Below, piece after piece: positions 52,424 to 60,658 of a stretch of 64,000 nt of DNA. The DNA is from Thermobaculum sp042408415 (lineage in GTDB: Bacteria; Chloroflexota; Chloroflexia; Thermobaculales; Thermobaculaceae): positions 1-64,000 of the forward strand of contig JBHORE010000059.1 in the NCBI GenBank assembly GCA_042408415.1, read 5' to 3'. The stretch's first letter is position 1. Each line of letters starts with the position of its first letter. The notes under the pieces are model-generated. The model was not told the origin of the DNA, made no database searches, and was given only the letters and a program-made list of their open reading frames with translations. Position numbers and translations under genes: made by a program.

Positions 52424-52501
52424 AACCTCCTCCAATGAGAGCGAGCACATTTTACTATAACTTCGTTACAATGCTCTTGATAGACACCAAGGAGAGAGAA
52501 G

Positions 52502-53314
52502 TTGGAGGCAAACACATCTGTCAGGTTGGCTGATATACGAGTGATGAGCTTTAACATCAGAGGCGCTATCCATAAAGACGGCGAGAATGCTTGGGAGCAC
52601 AGAGCGCCCCTGAACTTAAGAACCATTCTGTCTAATAATCCAGATCTTATAGGCTTGCAAGAAGTGCAAGAAGGTAACCTACAGAAGTACCAAGAGATGA
52701 GAGACTACGATAAGTACATAGGATCGCAGTATGGTACCAGAGAGCCATGGGAGTATGCCGCGATTTACTGGAAAAAGGACACGTTGGAAAGGGTCAATTC
52801 AGGCGGGTTCTGGCTCAATGAGGATTGCACTCAGATGGGGCTTGGATGGGATGCGGCCTGCATCCGCGTCGCCACTTGGTGCCTCTTCGAGCACAGAGCT
52901 AGTGGGTTGAGATTCTTTCACTTCAATACTCATCTAGATCACGAAGGCCGCACTGCAAGAGTAGAGGGAACGAAGAAGCTGCTCTCTCAACTAGAATCTA
53001 TAGTCCCTAATGGATTTCCTGTGCTGATAACTGGAGACTTCAACTGCACCCCCCAAACCGAACCATACAAGCTCTTTATGGATGCAGGCTTTAAGGATGT
53101 CTACTTGGAGGCCGGTTGCCCAGAAGATGAGGGGGGGTTCACATTTCATAGTTTTACTGGTAAGCCTACACACTCCGGCAGGATAGATTGGATACTGGTA
53201 AGAGATGGAGATGCCAGGTGGTACATCAGGAGCTTCCACCTCGATCGAACTGGTGAGCCTCCAATCTTCCCTAGCGATCACTTCCCTCTGATCGCAGATC
53301 TATCTTTAGGTTGA
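52502..53314 (+). CDS. endonuclease/exonuclease/phosphatase family protein
   Basis: The EEP metal-dependent hydrolase fold is clear: VMSFNIRGAIHKDGENAWEH at the N-terminus, DLIGLQEVQE with the metal Glu, FFHFNTHLDHEG, VLITGDFNCTPQTEP and the terminal FPSDHFPLIADL. Family members hydrolyse phosphodiesters or phosphomonoesters (DNA, sphingolipids, inositol phosphates), and the substrate cannot be told. It appears cytoplasmic. The start is TTG 52502 after AGGAGA. It is followed by the UbiA-like gene. Confidence 0.9.
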   Translation: MEANTSVRLADIRVMSFNIRGAIHKDGENAWEHRAPLNLRTILSNNPDLIGLQEVQEGNLQKYQEMRDYDKYIGSQYGTREPWEYAAIYWKKDTLERVNSGGFWLNEDCTQMGLGWDAACIRVATWCLFEHRASGLRFFHFNTHLDHEGRTARVEGTKKLLSQLESIVPNGFPVLITGDFNCTPQTEPYKLFMDAGFKDVYLEAGCPEDEGGFTFHSFTGKPTHSGRIDWILVRDGDARWYIRSFHLDRTGEPPIFPSDHFPLIADLSLG

Positions 53315-53343
53315 TAATAATCTTATGTAAGGTCAGCCATCTT

Positions 53344-54228
53344 ATGATTAGATCAGCTTCTCTAATCGCCTATCGGGATCTTTTCGTCCATCTGAGGTTG
53401 CATTTCCAGGTATTGCTGTCACCTGTATACCTATGGGGATGGTTGCTTGCTGGAGGAAGGCTCGGCCTAGATCAGGTGCTGGGATACATAGCACTACATG
53501 TGTTCCTATACGGCGGCGCTACAGCCTTCAATTCCTACTATGACCGTGACACAGGTCCAGTAGGGGGCTTGTTGCATCCTCCGCCTGTAAGCCGGTATCT
53601 ACTACCATTTTCGCTGGCATGCAAGCTCATAGGCTTCCTCCTAGCCTGTACGGTTGGGCCTGGGTTTGCTCTGGTGTATGTAGTATTTACCGTTCTGTCT
53701 TTGGCCTATTCCCATCCTAGTATAAGGTTGAAGAGCTCTCCATGGAGCAGTACTACCGCTATCGGCTTTGGGCAAGGGTTAGTTGTATTCCTAGCAGGAT
53801 GGCTGGCAGAAAAGGGGAACTTGTCTGGTGTAATGTCGATCAGAGGCGCTCTTGGAGCCATGGCAGCCATATTTATCATACTAGGTCTATATCCACTTAC
53901 ACAGATATACCAGATAGAGGAGGATACGCAACGAGGTGACAGGACGCTTGCCGTCGCCATTGGTCCTACCAAGTGCTTCATATGGGCGATAAGTTTACAG
54001 ATCATTGGTGGATTGCTGCTAGCTTATGTGCTAGCAAAATCATATAGCGGATGGTATGCGGGCATTGCACTGGCAGGTACTGCTCTACAAGCAGTCCTCC
54101 TGACTTATTGGTCTAGAAGGTTCGACGAGAGAGCAATCATTAGCAACTACAGGCAGGTAATGCGTCTGAGCGCTGTCACGGGTATATCCCTCACAGCTTA
54201 TCTACTGTGGTTGATAGCTATCTACTAG
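53344..54228 (+). CDS. UbiA-family prenyltransferase-like membrane protein
   Basis: A protein of about 294 aa with seven to nine membrane helices. The first Asp-rich motif is FNSYYDRDTGPVGGLLHPPP (residues about 60-80), a variant of NDxxDxxxD. The second is YQIEEDTQRGDRTLAVAIG. UbiA enzymes attach prenyl chains to aromatic or sugar acceptors in the membrane. The substrate is unknown, and a Gly replaces the third Asp of the first motif. I start it at ATG 53344; the open frame extends upstream to a TTG that overlaps the EEP stop. Its start lacks a strong ribosome-binding site. Confidence 0.78.
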   Translation: MIRSASLIAYRDLFVHLRLHFQVLLSPVYLWGWLLAGGRLGLDQVLGYIALHVFLYGGATAFNSYYDRDTGPVGGLLHPPPVSRYLLPFSLACKLIGFLLACTVGPGFALVYVVFTVLSLAYSHPSIRLKSSPWSSTTAIGFGQGLVVFLAGWLAEKGNLSGVMSIRGALGAMAAIFIILGLYPLTQIYQIEEDTQRGDRTLAVAIGPTKCFIWAISLQIIGGLLLAYVLAKSYSGWYAGIALAGTALQAVLLTYWSRRFDERAIISNYRQVMRLSAVTGISLTAYLLWLIAIY

Positions 54229-54246
54229 ATAGGCAAGAGTCCATGG

Positions 54247-54657
54247 TTAGCTATTCACCTTTAATCTCCTGAGTTGCCAAATGACTACGGAGGCCATTAA
54301 AGCAGTGGCTATAGAGCCCACTACAGGTTGTATTGGAGCCCAGAAGTGCAGAGCTCCACTTGCACCCACCAAGAGCAGTACCAACTTATTGCATGTGGGG
54401 CATCCTATCGCAAGGAAGGAGAGCATACCACTTATGGTTGGCCTGTGCATGGAGTTTAGAGAGCATCCCTTTCTGGTAGAGAGGTAACCCCAAATACCAA
54501 ACAGCAAGGCGTTCACGCACAGCAGCAGGTAATCGAATAATCGCACTGGTGTCATACGAGTGAACAAGGGATTCGGTATAACGTCCGTAGGGATCCCAAC
54601 CAAGAGCACGAAAACTGTTGCCGACGTTATGGAAGTCATAAGTGGGTGCCTCAACAT
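54247..54657 (-). CDS. membrane protein with a GCPTC motif, unrecognised
   Basis: A 136-residue protein with about four membrane helices. A helix-boundary motif AIGCPTCNKLVLLLVGASG is followed by ALHFWAPIQPVVG. The Cys-x-x-Cys pair could form a disulfide or carry redox equivalents. I recall similar GCPxCNKL segments in actinobacterial membrane proteins of unknown function. It starts three bases after the DUF4383 stop, so the two are co-transcribed. The tail is basic (WQLRRLKVNS). Confidence 0.65.
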   Translation of the reverse strand: MLRHPLMTSITSATVFVLLVGIPTDVIPNPLFTRMTPVRLFDYLLLCVNALLFGIWGYLSTRKGCSLNSMHRPTISGMLSFLAIGCPTCNKLVLLLVGASGALHFWAPIQPVVGSIATALMASVVIWQLRRLKVNS

Positions 54658-54660
54658 GGC

Positions 54661-55530
54661 TCATACACCGTCCACAAATAAACGATTGGGATTGGATCTT
54701 CTCGCTCCAAATTGACGAGCATAAGCTATGATAGCAGCTGCTGAGGTAAGCAAGGAAATGCAGGCCCCCCAAGGAATTATCACAGCTGAGAAATCAGGGA
54801 TGCGAATCATGAGGTTGAACACGCCCACAATCAAGCAAATAATCGATGGATAGAGGCTATTGATGCCTCGTGGCTTGGTTTGCACGATAGAAAGAATAGT
54901 TGCCGCCGTAAAAGTGCAGACGCCAGCAAGTATTAACCAGAAAGACGCTTCCGACCAGAACCGTACGTAGAATGCCTTGTGTTCGGGTGATATATACCAC
55001 GGCATCGAGGACCACCAATAAGCTAGATCTGTCAATGTTACTGCCAGGAAATAGCCAGCCCCAAAAGCAAGTGATGTAGATACAAGCTGTGAGCACCTTG
55101 AGAATATCAGCTCGTCACCGTGACCCGGATGTGGCATATCTACTGCTATCAGAAAGATAAAGCCACCGATAGCAGTGAGTCCATGCAGGAGCACATTGGG
55201 CCCAAAGAGTGGCATAAACCCGAAAAGAGTCTCAGTAAAGGGGAACAATCCTAGCAAGGCTAGTAGGAAGAACGTAATTGTCGCGAGTCTGAGCGACATG
55301 TACGCGGTGTAGTCGCTCCTGGAGGCGTACAAAACGACGCCTCCGATTAGTATATGAAGTGCATTTAAGAGTAAGTTTCTGGGTAAAATGCCGAACAGAT
55401 ACCCATAGGCATTCTCGATGATCAAGTCGGGTGCAGACTCGGGCCATGGAGCATGAATTACGGGTATGGCACCCATGACACCCAACACGGTAAAACAGAG
55501 CCCAACCAGAGTGCTAAACGCCTTGATCAT
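54661..55530 (-). CDS. DUF4383 domain membrane protein
   Basis: The DUF4383 signature region is GYLFGILPRNLLLNALHILI, GGVVLYASRSDYTAYM, FGPNVLLHGLTAIGGFIFLI, with about eight membrane helices in all. Family function is unknown. I prefer the ATG at 55530 (MIKAFSTL, after AGAGGG) over the frame that starts at TTG 55587 inside the transglutaminase gene. It is followed at three bases by the GCPTC membrane protein, and preceded at 29 bases by the transglutaminase-like gene. Confidence 0.78.
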   Translation of the reverse strand: MIKAFSTLVGLCFTVLGVMGAIPVIHAPWPESAPDLIIENAYGYLFGILPRNLLLNALHILIGGVVLYASRSDYTAYMSLRLATITFFLLALLGLFPFTETLFGFMPLFGPNVLLHGLTAIGGFIFLIAVDMPHPGHGDELIFSRCSQLVSTSLAFGAGYFLAVTLTDLAYWWSSMPWYISPEHKAFYVRFWSEASFWLILAGVCTFTAATILSIVQTKPRGINSLYPSIICLIVGVFNLMIRIPDFSAVIIPWGACISLLTSAAAIIAYARQFGARRSNPNRLFVDGV

Positions 55531-55559
55531 GGTATACCCTCTAAGCCTAGGCTCACCGA

Positions 55560-56225
55560 TCACAAGCGGTTGGTTATCTTGACCCAACGAGGCACGGATA
55601 TAAACACTCTCGAAGCTCTGCCAAATAATACATAGACTTTGTGCCTAAAAGCTACAACCGGCAGTCCTAGTAGCATGAGAACCCTCTTCTCTATGGGCAT
55701 ATAATCCCACCACAACTGCTTGCGAATCCTGTAAGTCTCCTTCCATTGCACCTGCTTTGGAATACTCAACTTCATACTCTTGCCATCACTGACCATTACA
55801 GAAAGCGACCTCTTTTCAAGCAAGTTGGGCTTCTTTCTAGGATACTCTACCCATGCGTGATCGAGGGAATACCGCAGCTTATAAGGAATACCTTTGTATT
55901 CCAGTATGCTGGCAAAGACGATCATACGCGCTTGGCAATCTCCTGCTCTGTTAGCCAAGGCTTCACTCACAGTAGGAAAATACCAGGGGACGTTATAGGT
56001 TTGCCAAGGGACTTCGTAACGAACGTAGCTATTCACGGCGCTCTCAATAGCTGCTGGATCGTCGGGCAACTTCGAAGCCATATCTGCCACAGCATGTTCG
56101 TCGATGGGCGGAGATATAGCCCTTGGAATTGAATAGAATAACATTACTGGATTGGGGTAAAGAACAAGGAAGCTCCACAGCAGATACAAAGCTATGGAGC
56201 TAGAGATATATCGGGCCCTGGTCAT
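55560..56225 (-). CDS. transglutaminase-like membrane-anchored protein
   Basis: A 221-residue protein. An N-terminal membrane helix (SSIALYLLWSFLVLYPNPVM) precedes a transglutaminase-core-like domain: the catalytic Cys is in NRAGDCQARMIVFASILEY (about residue 118), with the His in LDHAWVEYPRK. The Asp of the triad is not certain. Members may be peptidases, transamidases or activators on the outside of the membrane. I start it at ATG 56225 after GGTGGTGGAAAG. It is linked to DUF4383 and GCPTC genes, so a membrane-associated enzyme complex is possible. Confidence 0.78.
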   Translation of the reverse strand: MTRARYISSSIALYLLWSFLVLYPNPVMLFYSIPRAISPPIDEHAVADMASKLPDDPAAIESAVNSYVRYEVPWQTYNVPWYFPTVSEALANRAGDCQARMIVFASILEYKGIPYKLRYSLDHAWVEYPRKKPNLLEKRSLSVMVSDGKSMKLSIPKQVQWKETYRIRKQLWWDYMPIEKRVLMLLGLPVVAFRHKVYVLFGRASRVFISVPRWVKITNRL

Positions 56226-56286
56226 CTTTCCACCACCTTTCACCTGTGGCGGAATTATAAACATAGTTCCAAGTTTTTAGAAGTGT

Positions 56287-57279
56287 TCAGAGTTCATCGA
56301 ACTGTCCAAGACTTATGCTGGAGTTATCCCCGACATTAAGGGTAGTATGACTGCCCCGTACTACTGCGCTGTTGCCAATCAGAGAATGGTAGAGAGCCGC
56401 AAACTCTATCGTGCATTCTTGGCCGAGAATGGAATCCTGGATTATAGATGACTTTACCACAGCACCTTCATCCAGGCTCACATAGGGACCAATAATAGAG
56501 TCTTCAATCCTGGCAGACTCTGGGATGTAAACAGGGGATCTAATGACACTACCTGGGAAATTGTACTCATGCTGTGGATGATTGCTGAGAAGATATCGAT
56601 TCGTCTCTAACAACGCAGATGGAGTGCCGGCGTCGAGCCAGAGGTTAATCTCCTCGGTCTCAAACTTGGCACCCTTATCTATCATTATCTGAATAGCATC
56701 CGCCAGATAAAACTCACCCTGGGTTTGCTTGTTAGAGGAGATTAGCTCATCTATGGCCTCAATTAGCTGTTCTCCATAGCGGAAATAATACAGACCTACT
56801 ATTGCCAGATTGCTCACAGGTGTCTTGGGCTTCTCAACTATCTTCTTGACATACTTGCCATCAAGGACTGTAACACCAAACCTGCGAGGATCCTCTACCT
56901 GATGAACGTACAAGAGGCCATCCGATTCTACCTGTAAGAGCCTAGTCACATCTGTTTCAAAGATGGTATCAGCAAAGACTATGAATGTAGGGCCGTTTAT
57001 CCACTCCCGTGCAAGCTGGATAGCATGTGCTTGTCCTTTGGGTTCCTTCTGTTCCACGAAACGAGAGTTGAAGCTGTAATGAGTCTTTATGTATTCCTCT
57101 ATCTGCTCGCCAAGATATCCTGTAATAAATATCATCTCCTCGCAAGGCAGAGGGGAGAGACGATCTATGATGTGGGCCAAGAGTGGTTTGCCTGCTAGGC
57201 TTACCAGTGCCTTAGGTCGAGTATACGTATGCGGCCTGAGCCTTGTTCCAAGTCCTGCAAGTGGAAGTACTATCTTCAT
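56287..57279 (-). CDS. sugar-nucleotidyltransferase (glucose-1-phosphate NTP transferase)
   Basis: The N-terminal nucleotide-binding domain has LPLAGLGTRLRPHTYTRPKA, LVSLAGKPLLAHIIDRL and FADTIFETD. VGLYYFRYGEQLIEAID and GAKFETEEINLWLDAGTPSA are typical of RfbA/GlmU-like enzymes. Residues 245-330 form a left-handed beta-helix (VIRSPVYIPESARIEDSI, IGPYVSLDEGAVV). It activates a sugar 1-phosphate with an NTP; the sugar is not identified. It has a good promoter (57326-57353) and may extend as the first gene of the transglutaminase group, 61 bases downstream. Confidence 0.9.
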   Translation of the reverse strand: MKIVLPLAGLGTRLRPHTYTRPKALVSLAGKPLLAHIIDRLSPLPCEEMIFITGYLGEQIEEYIKTHYSFNSRFVEQKEPKGQAHAIQLAREWINGPTFIVFADTIFETDVTRLLQVESDGLLYVHQVEDPRRFGVTVLDGKYVKKIVEKPKTPVSNLAIVGLYYFRYGEQLIEAIDELISSNKQTQGEFYLADAIQIMIDKGAKFETEEINLWLDAGTPSALLETNRYLLSNHPQHEYNFPGSVIRSPVYIPESARIEDSIIGPYVSLDEGAVVKSSIIQDSILGQECTIEFAALYHSLIGNSAVVRGSHTTLNVGDNSSISLGQFDEL

Positions 57280-57325
57280 AGGCTAGCTTCATCTCCTATT
57301 TTTTTCTTTTTGATGCTTGAACGCG

Positions 57326-57353
57326 ATTATATCACCCTGAAGGCTAGTACCAA
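57326..57353 (-). promoter_or_regulatory. promoter of the nucleotidyltransferase gene
   Basis: On the reverse strand, -35 TTGGTA (57348-57353) and -10 TATAAT (57326-57331) are 16 bases apart. A TG one base before the -10 makes it an extended -10. Confidence 0.7.
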
Positions 57354-57434
57354 TCCCTAGATCTGGTTTTGTTTTAGTTGTGAACCCTCATTATTGGTTG
57401 AGACCAAATTGAAAGCACAGGCTCGATCAGCCTC

Positions 57435-57692
57435 TCAGCCCTCATACCTGCTCATATCAGGGCAAATATTTGTCACAGTCGCGGTCATAATTGTGCCTCC
57501 ATACTTGGCTGCTTTCTGATAAGCTGCCTTGAGACCAGCAAAAAGGGCATCGATATCCCCGGTAACTGTGGAGTGTGTTGGGAAGACTTGAACCTCCAGA
57601 CCACTCTCACGAAGAACATCTATAGCTGCATCGACTGAGGCATAGTTCTGTTGTCCTATGGGATAAACTGCTACAAGGGCTGTTACCTTCAT
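57435..57692 (-). CDS. YkoF/MTH1187-type thiamine-binding protein
   Basis: An 85-residue ferredoxin-like protein of the UPF0045/YkoF type: VTALVAVYPIGQQNYASVDA, SGLEVQVFPTHSTVTGDIDA and AAKYGGTIMTATVTNICPD. Family members bind thiamine or its pyrimidine moiety; a role in B1 salvage or homeostasis is inferred. It starts at ATG after AAGGAGGT and its first codons overlap the methyltransferase stop by four bases, so the two are coupled. Confidence 0.85.
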   Translation of the reverse strand: MKVTALVAVYPIGQQNYASVDAAIDVLRESGLEVQVFPTHSTVTGDIDALFAGLKAAYQKAAKYGGTIMTATVTNICPDMSRYEG

Positions 57693-58360
57693 GTTACCTC
57701 CTTTTTGGCTACCAAAAATGCTGGTTGATTGCCTGCCCTGACCCCAGCTTTGTCAGCTTCATCAAATGGTGGGCGTGCATCAGGTGCCAGATGCACGCAT
57801 CCTTTGACTTCCTCAGATTCTATCCCCAATAGCCTCCCGATATCTTCCCGACTCTTGAGCTTGGCGTGTGGCCATGGAGGTATATCCAAATCTCCAAGGT
57901 ATCTGTATAGCGCCGCCCAAGGCGAGAGAGCGTTAAGGACGCCCAGTATTAACCTTCCCTGAGGTCTAACTATGCGCTTCATCTCAGAGATTACGATCTC
58001 TGGATAGCTGACGAACTCAAGCACTGTTATTGCAACCGCGGCATCGACGCTATTATCTGCCAACGCTATGTGTTCTGCTGTTGAGTTGATCCAGCGCACA
58101 GACAGATCTCGAGTGGTTTGGATACCGATATTGCGCATTGGGCCAGATGGCTCTATAGCTACTACGTTGACACCGATACTAGCAAGTTGTGCAGCAAACC
58201 TACCGGTACCCGCCCCCACATCTGCTATAGTCTCGCCAGCTTGTGGGGCCAGCAATGACATCACCAGACTAGTTTCCAACTGATCTATATAGTTACCAAG
58301 AGGTTCGCGGTACCATTGGTCGTACTTGGAAGCTATAGGGGCGAAATAATCCTCAAACAC
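57689..58360 (-). CDS. class I SAM-dependent methyltransferase
   Basis: The SAM-binding motif I is IADVGAGTGRFAAQLASIGV, near residues 45-64, with motif post-I VVAIEPSGPM. YDQWYREPLGNYIDQLETSL and VDAAVAITVLEFV fit the UbiE/arsenite-methyltransferase-like type 11 group. Length (223 aa) is normal. The substrate is not identifiable. The start is GTG 58360, with GGAGG nine bases before. It is coupled to the thiamine-binding gene. Confidence 0.88.
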   Translation of the reverse strand: MFEDYFAPIASKYDQWYREPLGNYIDQLETSLVMSLLAPQAGETIADVGAGTGRFAAQLASIGVNVVAIEPSGPMRNIGIQTTRDLSVRWINSTAEHIALADNSVDAAVAITVLEFVSYPEIVISEMKRIVRPQGRLILGVLNALSPWAALYRYLGDLDIPPWPHAKLKSREDIGRLLGIESEEVKGCVHLAPDARPPFDEADKAGVRAGNQPAFLVAKKEVT

Positions 58361-58385
58361 CTCCAGGGCCCTCCGCTTTAGACAT

Positions 58386-59726
58386 CTAACTTGATGGCCT
58401 ATTACTCAGAGCCAACAATTCTCCTATCAACCGGTCCTTGAGAGTCCACACTCTGTCTTTCAACCTATGCGTGGTAACAATACGAATCCTACGCTGGTAA
58501 GATTCGTAGGCAGAGAGGTCGTGAGAGCGCATGCCTGTGGCCTCGCTCCAGGTCATTATTTGATTCAAACCTATTGGTGGCTTGCGAAAAACCACTAAGG
58601 CATCCACATCCCAACGCTCAGGTTTAGGGATATCTATCAGTATTTCGTAGGGCATCACCTCCAGTCCAGTAAGTTCGGACAAGATATTAGCCAGCCTGAT
58701 CTCAAGTTCCTTGCGACTTCCCGGATGGTAGAAAAGAGAATTAAGACGCTGGAAAATCACTCCAGCTTGTACAGAGAATTCTATGGCTCGCTTGTGTAGC
58801 CTTCTTGCAACCAAACTCTCGACCAGACTCCTTGTAGTATCTGGCATGTCCGAACGAAGCAGCAAAGCTATTAGAGAGTAATCATCGTGGTTCATCAGGT
58901 CGTCGGAAGACAGCGTCCCAGCATCTATAGCGTCCTGTACGGCTCTGAGCAGCATCACCATGCAGGCACGATTAGTATGATGCCAGTATACGTTGTCGAA
59001 CATCTCCTGACGTGCACGGATCAATGAATGCAGAGCGCTGATACCTTTGTCGGTGATCGCCAGATGTGGAGAGCCTTCAAATTGCAGGACACGTAGAGAA
59101 GCTATAAGCCTTTCAGTATCCACCCTGCCATAGGGAACGTTACATGCCTGAGCATCTCTCGGCAGATAGTCTATCTTGTCCACATCCAATGCACCTGACA
59201 GCAACGATCTATATATCAGCCATCTGCCGTTGATCTCATGTTCTGGAGATTTGTCGGGGGCTATCAGGCTTATAACTCGATGCGGGTCTACTCCCCAATC
59301 CCACAGTACAGAAGACACATCATTGGAGCTTATCACCATGGCTCCTACTTCCTCATGAGGAAGCACCGGGGGACCTAACTCCTCGATGCCGTGGGAATAC
59401 GGGTAGTGTCCTATATCATGAAGTAAGGCAGCGGCAAGAACAGTTCGGATCTCGCCAGGTTGAGGATCCTCTATCCCGCCGTTCTTCCCTAGACGTATCA
59501 GATGCTCCAAGGCCTTCCTGGCGAGATAATAAACCCCCAGGGAGTGTTCATATCGAGTGTGAGTGGCACCAGGCCAGACCATGTAAACCCAGCCAAGTTG
59601 CTTAATACGCTGCAATCGCAGGAATTGAGGGGTAGATATGAGCGCACGTACGTGCTCGCCGATTGGAATTTGGCTGTAGAGGCTGTCGCGTATGACGGTG
59701 ACGTCTTCGCCGATGAAGTTTTCCAT
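58386..59726 (-). CDS. HD-domain phosphohydrolase (SAMHD1/dNTPase-like)
   Basis: A 446-residue HD protein. RIKQLGWVYMVWPGATHTRY, EHSLGVYYLARKALEHLIRL and LAAALLHDIGHYPYSHGIEE carry the H...HD metal residues. VDKIDYLPRDAQACNVPYGR and RQEMFDNVYWHHTNRACM are typical of dNTP triphosphohydrolase-like proteins of the SAMHD1 type. It likely hydrolyses dNTPs or similar nucleotides; this is inferred. A TACAAT (59733-59738) lies only six bases before the ATG, without a ribosome-binding site, so the mRNA is probably leaderless. Confidence 0.9.
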   Translation of the reverse strand: MENFIGEDVTVIRDSLYSQIPIGEHVRALISTPQFLRLQRIKQLGWVYMVWPGATHTRYEHSLGVYYLARKALEHLIRLGKNGGIEDPQPGEIRTVLAAALLHDIGHYPYSHGIEELGPPVLPHEEVGAMVISSNDVSSVLWDWGVDPHRVISLIAPDKSPEHEINGRWLIYRSLLSGALDVDKIDYLPRDAQACNVPYGRVDTERLIASLRVLQFEGSPHLAITDKGISALHSLIRARQEMFDNVYWHHTNRACMVMLLRAVQDAIDAGTLSSDDLMNHDDYSLIALLLRSDMPDTTRSLVESLVARRLHKRAIEFSVQAGVIFQRLNSLFYHPGSRKELEIRLANILSELTGLEVMPYEILIDIPKPERWDVDALVVFRKPPIGLNQIMTWSEATGMRSHDLSAYESYQRRIRIVTTHRLKDRVWTLKDRLIGELLALSNRPSS

Positions 59727-59732
59727 TTGAGG

Positions 59733-59738
59733 ATTGTA
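59733..59738 (-). promoter_or_regulatory. -10 box next to the HD-gene start
   Basis: TACAAT on the reverse strand ends six bases before ATG 59726. I see no good -35 at 16-18 bases, and no Shine-Dalgarno between it and the ATG. A leaderless transcript is suggested. Confidence 0.45.
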
Positions 59739-59758
59739 GCACGACTTTGAGATCGTGT

Positions 59759-59805
59759 GGTGATGGCAAGCATTCCCAAATAAATAGGACTAGCCTGCCA
59801 TCACC
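59759..59805 (-). terminator. hairpin after the rhodanese gene
   Basis: Ten-base arms GGTGATGGCA and TGCCATCACC are perfect, around a 27-base loop, 12 bases after the rhodanese stop. The long loop and no T run limit the confidence. Confidence 0.45.
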
Positions 59806-59816
59806 TAACCTTATAG

Positions 59817-60173
59817 TTACTTCTCTACCGGAAGGCCCTTCTCACTCCAGGCTTTGATTCCCCCTTCAAGGTTATAGGCCTGCCTGACTCCAACTGCGGC
59901 TGCCATCTCAGCTGCGACTGCGCTCCGCTGGCCAGATGCGCAAGAAAATATCACCTTCTGGTCTGGAGACACATACTTAGTGGGATCTGATAAGAAGGTT
60001 TGCAGAGGTACGTGCCTGGCCTTGGGCATGTGACCCTCATCCCACTCATTCTGCTCGCGCACGTCTATGAGGACGGCCTCGCCGCTCTCGACCATGCGGT
60101 AAGCTTCCTCTGGAGGTATGCGGTCAAACGGTTCTTGGGTTTCTTCTTCATCCTTTGCAAGACGGTAGGGCAT
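59817..60173 (-). CDS. single-domain rhodanese
   Basis: A 118-residue rhodanese domain that carries a persulfide on Cys78 in FSCASGQRSAVAAEMA. IDVREQNEWDEGHMPKARHV is the family's earlier motif and LEGGIKAWSEKGLPVE its end. It probably passes sulfane sulfur to a partner. It starts at ATG after GGAGG and is 23 bases behind the JAMM-protease gene, at the downstream end of the sulfur cluster. Confidence 0.93.
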   Translation of the reverse strand: MPYRLAKDEEETQEPFDRIPPEEAYRMVESGEAVLIDVREQNEWDEGHMPKARHVPLQTFLSDPTKYVSPDQKVIFSCASGQRSAVAAEMAAAVGVRQAYNLEGGIKAWSEKGLPVEK

Positions 60174-60195
60174 GTCTTTTCCTCCTGTAAAGTTT

Positions 60196-60636
60196 CTAGC
60201 AGCAAACTACAGGTTTCTCTTCTCCTGGCTCAGTGTTGACTATCCTGATGCCCTGCTCCCTAACATCGTTATCAATTATGTAAAAAGCCCGTAACCTGGG
60301 ATTATCTCTGTCCTCAAGGCTACATATGAACTGTATGACGTCGGGGTAAAAGCGGGCAAAGTCTTTATCCATCTGCGAGGGATAAGCTTCGCTTGCGGGA
60401 TGGGAGTGGTATATTCCATAAAGCTCCCAACCCTTCTCCTCTATCTCCATCATGACTTTGAACTGTTCTTGTGGCTCCATGATAAACATGGCCATAGGGT
60501 TCTCAGCAGAGTTTTTTACTCTATATACCTGCACTGGGTCGGGGTTGCCTGCTATAAGTCCGCATATCTCATTAGGCCAACCTTCCTGTGCATGCTGGAC
60601 TATAGCTTCGTAGATCTTTCTAGGTAGCTCTACCAT
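60196..60636 (-). CDS. JAMM/Mov34 metalloprotease (Mec+-like)
   Basis: A 146-residue MPN+ protease. The zinc and catalytic residues are Glu23 (NEICGLI), His77, His79 (YHSHPASEAYPSQMD), Ser87 and Asp90. This type includes Mycobacterium Mec+, which removes cysteine from the sulfur-carrier protein CysO. The sequence ends with two Cys residues (KPVVCC), an unusual tail. It is next to rhodanese and 22 bases after the carbonic anhydrase gene on the same strand. The carrier and CysM-like synthase are not in the window, so the substrate is inferred. Confidence 0.9.
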   Translation of the reverse strand: MVELPRKIYEAIVQHAQEGWPNEICGLIAGNPDPVQVYRVKNSAENPMAMFIMEPQEQFKVMMEIEEKGWELYGIYHSHPASEAYPSQMDKDFARFYPDVIQFICSLEDRDNPRLRAFYIIDNDVREQGIRIVNTEPGEEKPVVCC

Positions 60637-60658
60637 ACGCCTTCAACACATCCTCTGC

